Part shown: positions 60,742-64,000 of the stretch, one piece after another
How the letters are laid out: each line of letters starts with the position of its first letter
Position numbering within the stretch: the first letter of the stretch is position 1
Origin: Agromyces mariniharenae
GTDB lineage: Bacteria > Actinomycetota > Actinomycetes > Actinomycetales > Microbacteriaceae
DNA length: 64,000 nt
Direction: 5' to 3'
NCBI RefSeq assembly: GCF_008122505.1
Contig: NZ_VSSB01000001.1
Location: forward strand, 2,030,891 to 2,094,890
Notes under the pieces: generated by a model
Told to the model about the DNA's origin: nothing
The model's input: only the letters and a program-made list of their open reading frames with translations
Database searches by the model: none
Translations under genes and position numbers: made by a program

Positions 60742-60786
60742 CGCGATATATCGCGTTTGTGATGAGATCACGATATATCGCGTTTG
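60742..60786 (-). promoter_or_regulatory. Tandem PadR operator upstream of the DUF4097-padR operon
   Basis: CGCGATATATCGCG (60742-60755) is a perfect palindrome, and CGATATATCG recurs at 60771-60780. The two copies share CGATATATCGCGTTTG, 27 bases apart. AT-rich cores in a 70% GC genome indicate real sites. They lie 18-62 bases before the DUF4097 start. Confidence 0.75.
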
Positions 60787-60818
60787 GCGCGAATGCAAGC
60801 GATCGGATGCTGCACCGC

Positions 60819-60849
60819 TTGACATTGACGCAGCGTCAACGTTTAGCGT
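60819..60849 (+). promoter_or_regulatory. MerR-type promoter with 19-bp spacer
   Basis: TTGACA (60819-60824) and TAGCGT (60844-60849) are separated by 19 bases, which is typical of MerR-controlled promoters. The spacer holds the 15-bp perfect palindrome TTGACGCAGCGTCAA (60825-60839). The ATG is seven bases after the -10 box. Confidence 0.75.
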
Positions 60850-60856
60850 GAACGGC

Positions 60857-61636
60857 ATGGACACGGGAACGAGGGTCGCCGACTGGTCGATCCAGGAGAT
60901 CGCGAAGGTCGCCGGGACGACGAGCCGCACGCTGCGGCACTACGACGACATCGGGCTGCTGCCGCCGACGCGCATCGGCGGCAACGGCTACCGCTACTAC
61001 GACGACGACGCGCTCGTGCGGCTGCAGCGCATCATGCTGCTGCGCGACCTCGGGCTCGGGCTCCCCGCGATCGCGGAGGTGCTCGATCGCGAGGCCGACG
61101 CCGAGCACGCCCTGCGCCGCCACCTCGAGTGGCTGCGCGAGGAACAGGACCGGCTGGCGCGGCAGATCGCGTCGGTCGAACGCACCATCGGAGCTCTGGA
61201 GGGAGGTGAACGACTCATGGCAGAGCAGATGTTCGACGGCTTCGACCACACGCAGTACAAGGACGAGGTCGAGGAGCGCTGGGGCGAGGACGCGTACGCG
61301 AGGAGCGACGCGTGGTGGCGCTCGATGAGCGCTGACGACAAGGCCGCATGGCAGCAGCGCGCGGCGCAGCTCGGCAGCGACTGGATCGCGGCGCACGAGC
61401 GGGGCGTCGACCCCGCCGGCGACGAGGCGCAGGCCCTCGCCCAGCGCCACTTCGACTGGCTCCGCGGCATTCCCGGCACGCCCGGCGGCGGCGCGGAGGG
61501 TCCCTCGAAGGAGTACTTCCTCGGACTCGCCGAGATGTACGTGGCGGACCCGCGCTTCGGCGCGAACTACGGCGGCCAGGCCGGCGCCGAGTTCGTGCGC
61601 GACGCGATGACGGCGTACGCGGAGCGCAACCTCTAG
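60857..61636 (+). CDS. MerR-family regulator with TipAS-like domain
   Basis: 259 residues. MerR HTH (IQEIAKVAGTTSRTLRHYDDIGLLPPTRIGGNGYRYYDDDALVRLQRIMLLRDLGLGLPAI), a coiled coil to about 120, then a C-terminal TipAS domain (EDAYARSDAWWRSMSADDKAAWQ...GLAEMYVADPRFGANYGGQAGAEFVRDAM). TipA-type proteins bind thiopeptides or other ligands and activate multidrug response genes. The gene has its own 19-bp-spacer promoter, so it probably activates itself. Confidence 0.92.
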   Translation: MDTGTRVADWSIQEIAKVAGTTSRTLRHYDDIGLLPPTRIGGNGYRYYDDDALVRLQRIMLLRDLGLGLPAIAEVLDREADAEHALRRHLEWLREEQDRLARQIASVERTIGALEGGERLMAEQMFDGFDHTQYKDEVEERWGEDAYARSDAWWRSMSADDKAAWQQRAAQLGSDWIAAHERGVDPAGDEAQALAQRHFDWLRGIPGTPGGGAEGPSKEYFLGLAEMYVADPRFGANYGGQAGAEFVRDAMTAYAERNL

Positions 61637-61639
61637 GTC

Positions 61640-61737
61640 GGTCGTCGAGTAGCGCCGCGCGGAGCGCGACGCGTATCGAGACGCAACATGATCGGTCTCG
61701 ATACGCGTCCGCCTGCGGCCGGCGCTACTCGACCACC
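61640..61737. repeat. REP-like intergenic palindromic repeat
   Basis: The outer arms GGTCGTCGAGTAGCGCC (61640-61656) and GGCGCTACTCGACCACC (61721-61737) are inverted repeats; inner arms ACGCGTATCGAGAC (61669-61682) and GTCTCGATACGCGT (61695-61708) are perfect. A third arm fragment, ATTACTCGACCACCGG, follows at 61755. The element lies between convergent genes and should form a strong terminator; similar REP-like repeats are common in Microbacteriaceae. Confidence 0.75.
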
Positions 61738-61755
61738 GGGTTGGTGCGGCCGGAA

Positions 61756-62463
61756 TTACTCGACCACCGGAACGGCGCCCGTCCGCGTGCGGACCCGCGT
61801 CCGCCGCGCCGGCACGCGATCCGCCGGCATCCGGCCCGAGCCCCGGATCGCGAAGAGCGGGATCGTGTACCCGCACAGCGGGCCGATGAGCAGCGCGAAG
61901 GCGAGCGTCCCGATGCCGACGTTGCCGCCGAGCAGCCAGCCCGCGGCGAGCACGATCACCTCGATGCCCGTGCGCACGATCCAGATCTTCCAGCCGGTCA
62001 CCCGGTGCAGGCCCGTCATCAGGCCGTCGCGCGGGCCGGGACCGAAGTGCGCGCCGATGTAGAGGCCGGTCGCGATGGCGAGCACCACGATGCCCGCGGG
62101 CAGCAGGAGCGCACGCACCCACAGGTCGAGCCCCGGCGGGATGAGCCAGAGGCCGAGGTCGGCGAACGGGCCGACGAGGAGCGCGTTCATGACCGTGCCG
62201 AAGCCGGGCTTCTGCCGGATGGGGATCCAGAGCAGCAGCACGACGCCGCTCGTGATGATCGTGATGAGGCCGAAGTTGAGGCCGGTCTGCTTCGCGATGC
62301 CCTGCGTCAGCACGTCCCACGGGGCGACGCCGAGCTCGCCGCGCACGATGAGCGCGATGCCGATGCCGTAGAGGAACAGCCCGACGAAGAGCTGTACGAA
62401 TCGGCGGACGAGCACGGGCGCGGGATCGGTCGGTCGGCGAAGCATGTCCCAATCCAATTCCAT
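61756..62463 (-). CDS. YczE/YitT-type membrane protein
   Basis: 235 residues with about six helices. GELGVAPWDVLTQGIAKQTGLNFGLITIITSGVVLLLWIPIRQKPGFGTVMNALLVGP and YIGAHFGPGPRDGLMTGLHRVTG match the YczE/YyaS family. In Bacillus the yczE gene is controlled by the divergent MocR-type YczR. The same arrangement is seen here. Function of the protein is unknown. ATG at 62463 lies next to an ATTGG repeat. Confidence 0.85.
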   Translation of the reverse strand: MELDWDMLRRPTDPAPVLVRRFVQLFVGLFLYGIGIALIVRGELGVAPWDVLTQGIAKQTGLNFGLITIITSGVVLLLWIPIRQKPGFGTVMNALLVGPFADLGLWLIPPGLDLWVRALLLPAGIVVLAIATGLYIGAHFGPGPRDGLMTGLHRVTGWKIWIVRTGIEVIVLAAGWLLGGNVGIGTLAFALLIGPLCGYTIPLFAIRGSGRMPADRVPARRTRVRTRTGAVPVVE

Positions 62464-62489
62464 GATTGGCCTTCTCGTATAGAGCCAAT
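62444..62489. promoter_or_regulatory. YczR-type operator with ATTGG repeats
   Basis: Inverted ATTGGC (62465-62470) and GCCAAT (62484-62489), plus two further copies in CCAATCCAATTCCATG just inside the yczE-like start. Repeated ATTGG/CCAAT units in the divergent promoter region of a MocR gene match known MocR operators. Confidence 0.6.
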
Positions 62490-62494
62490 TCGCG

Positions 62495-62500
62495 TAAAGT
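62495..62500 (+). promoter_or_regulatory. -10 box TAAAGT, leaderless start of MocR gene
   Basis: TAAAGT lies six bases before ATG 62507. Confidence 0.5.
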
Positions 62501-62506
62501 GGCCTT

Positions 62507-63952
62507 ATGGCCGACCTCGCGCTGACCGCGCGTTCCCTCGAGCTCCTCCTCGGCGACTGGCGTGGACCCGGCAGTGCCTACGAGGCGCTCGCCGAGCGCA
62601 TCCGCCTGCTCATCGTCGACGGGCGCATCGCCGTGGACACCCGCCTGCCCGCCGAGCGCGACCTCGCCGAGCGGCTCGGGCTGAGCCGCACGACCGTGAC
62701 CGCGGCCTACCGGCACCTGCGCGAACAGGGCAACCTGCACAGCGTGCGCGGCTCGGGCAGTGTCGCCCGCCTCACCGGGGCGCCCGCCATCCTCCCCGCG
62801 CCGCCCGAGGCCGAGTACATCGACTTCTCCAAGGCCGCGCCGCCCGCGCTGCCGTGGCTGCCCGAGATCGCCCGGCAGGCCGTCGAGGACCTCCCAGCGC
62901 ACCTCCTCGACGCCGGCTTCGACCCGATCGGCACGCCCGCGCTGCGGCAGGCGATCGCCGATCGCTACACCGCACGCGGCCTGCCGACGACGCCCGACCA
63001 GATCATGGTCACGATCGGCGCGCAGCACGCCATCGCGCTGCTGTCCCGGGCGCTCATCGGCCGCGGCGACCGCGCGGTCACCGAGGTGCCGATCTACCCG
63101 CACGCCTACGAGGCGCTCCGGGCAGCGGGCGCCCGGCTCGTTCCCGTGCCCGTCTCGCCGCACGACGTCGACGACGACGTCGACGTCCGCGAAGAGACCA
63201 TGGGCCTCGTGCAGGCGATCCGGCACTCGAATCCGGTCATGGCCTACGTGATCCCCGACTTCCAGAACCCGACGGGCCGCACGATGAGCCGAGCCTCGCG
63301 GGCGCGTGTGCTCGACGCTGCCGCCCGCCAGGGCACGGTCGTCGTCGCCGACGAGACCACCGCCGAGCTGTCGATCGACCGGCCCGGCCACTTCCCGCCC
63401 ATGGCCGCCGACGGGCCGGCCGTGCTCATCGGCTCGGTCGGCAAGACCGTCTGGGGCGGGCTGCGCGTCGGCTGGATCCGCGCCGAGCGTCCGCTCATCC
63501 GTCGCCTGCTCGCGGTGCGCTCGCCCGGCGACCTCGGCACGCCCATCCTCGAGCAGCTCATCGTCACGCGGCTCATGCCGCGCATGGACGAGATCCTCGA
63601 ACTGCGGCGCGAGCAGCTGCGCGCCGGCCGCGACCGCCTCGAGGAGCTCGTCGCCCGCCACCTGCCCGAGTGGGAGGTGCCGCACGTCGACGGCGGCATC
63701 GTCACCTGGGTCGGCCTGGGCGCCCCGGTGAGCTCGCAGCTCGCCCTGGCCGCCCGGCGCGAGGGCCTCATCGTCGCGGCCGGGCCGCGGTTCGGCATCG
63801 ACGGCGCGTTCGAGCGCTTCCTGCGCCTGCCCGTCTGCTACTCCCCCGAGACGACGGATGCCGCGGTGCAGGCGCTCGCCCGCGCCTGGCGCTCGCTCGG
63901 GCACGTGCCGGTCGGCGAGCCCGAGCCCGAGCTCCTCGCGTCGGTCGTCTGA
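62507..63952 (+). CDS. MocR-family regulator (YczR-like)
   Basis: 481 residues. GntR HTH (about 22-85: AYEALAERIRLLIVDGRIAVDTRLPAERDLAERLGLSRTTVTAAYRHLREQG), then an aminotransferase-like domain with the PLP lysine in GSVGKTVWGGLRVGW. It is divergent from the YczE-like gene, 44 bases between starts, and probably controls it. The last 48 bases of the window (63953-64000) hold nothing that I can identify. Confidence 0.92.
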   Translation: MADLALTARSLELLLGDWRGPGSAYEALAERIRLLIVDGRIAVDTRLPAERDLAERLGLSRTTVTAAYRHLREQGNLHSVRGSGSVARLTGAPAILPAPPEAEYIDFSKAAPPALPWLPEIARQAVEDLPAHLLDAGFDPIGTPALRQAIADRYTARGLPTTPDQIMVTIGAQHAIALLSRALIGRGDRAVTEVPIYPHAYEALRAAGARLVPVPVSPHDVDDDVDVREETMGLVQAIRHSNPVMAYVIPDFQNPTGRTMSRASRARVLDAAARQGTVVVADETTAELSIDRPGHFPPMAADGPAVLIGSVGKTVWGGLRVGWIRAERPLIRRLLAVRSPGDLGTPILEQLIVTRLMPRMDEILELRREQLRAGRDRLEELVARHLPEWEVPHVDGGIVTWVGLGAPVSSQLALAARREGLIVAAGPRFGIDGAFERFLRLPVCYSPETTDAAVQALARAWRSLGHVPVGEPEPELLASVV

Positions 63953-64000
63953 CGACCGCCGGCGCCGCCGAGAGCTCACCGATCGACTCCGAGTCGAGCA

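Overview
This is a high-GC actinobacterial chromosome segment. Gene content and order (split purSQ and purL, purC-purD, purF and purM, a DUF3073 gene beside purM, DUF222/HNH protein, YtrA-type GntR operon), frequent GTG starts, 1- or 4-bp gene overlaps, and the very common nonamer GGATGCCGC/GCGGCATCC all point to the family Microbacteriaceae; an Agromyces-like genus is possible but not proven. I see no rRNA, tRNA, CRISPR array, insertion sequence or phage gene.

Layout. 0-3 kb: the start of a LytS-type sensor kinase faces a DUF485-ActP acetate uptake pair. 3-9.3 kb: dihydrolipoyl dehydrogenase; a HelR-type RNA polymerase recycling ATPase whose upstream region carries a perfect 19-bp palindrome of the rifamycin-associated-element type; and a membrane-anchored CHAT protease-like protein with two C-terminal extracellular lectin-like modules. 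9.5-16.5 kb: EamA exporter, a YtrA-type GntR/ABC operon with its operator, a second ABC/FtsX pair, chorismate mutase and an SDR. 16.6-20.9 kb: a small unannotated 52-residue ORF before a phosphonate-type alcohol dehydrogenase, small conserved proteins, a VIT1/CCC1 transporter and a Nudix hydrolase.

20.9-29.4 kb: purL, a shikimate dehydrogenase homologue, several small proteins, a secreted M14 carboxypeptidase, then purQ-purS. 29.4-33.3 kb: a NarL/LuxR two-component pair and membrane proteins. 33.9-38.9 kb: tryptophan/aromatic metabolism, with tryptophan dioxygenase, an amidohydrolase and kynureninase tightly packed, no classical formamidase visible, then a TetR regulator and a two-domain VOC protein. 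38.9-53.8 kb: purD-purC, purF, purM, a secreted serine protease, a MocR/CMD divergent pair and other housekeeping genes. 54-64 kb: flavin monooxygenase-like protein, APC permease, tandem CrcB fluoride channels, PadR/DUF4097 operon with two palindromic operators, a TipA-like MerR activator with a classic 19-bp promoter spacer, a REP-like intergenic repeat, and a YczE/YczR-type divergent pair.

Six purine steps are encoded here (PurF, PurD, PurSQL, PurM, PurC), so most of de novo IMP synthesis sits in this region as several transcription units. Many genes have a TANNNT box exactly six bases before the start codon, which predicts leaderless mRNAs. The strongest leads for new biology are the inside-out CHAT/lectin protein, the HelR palindrome, the amidohydrolase in the kynurenine operon, and the unexplained abundance of GGATGCCGC.
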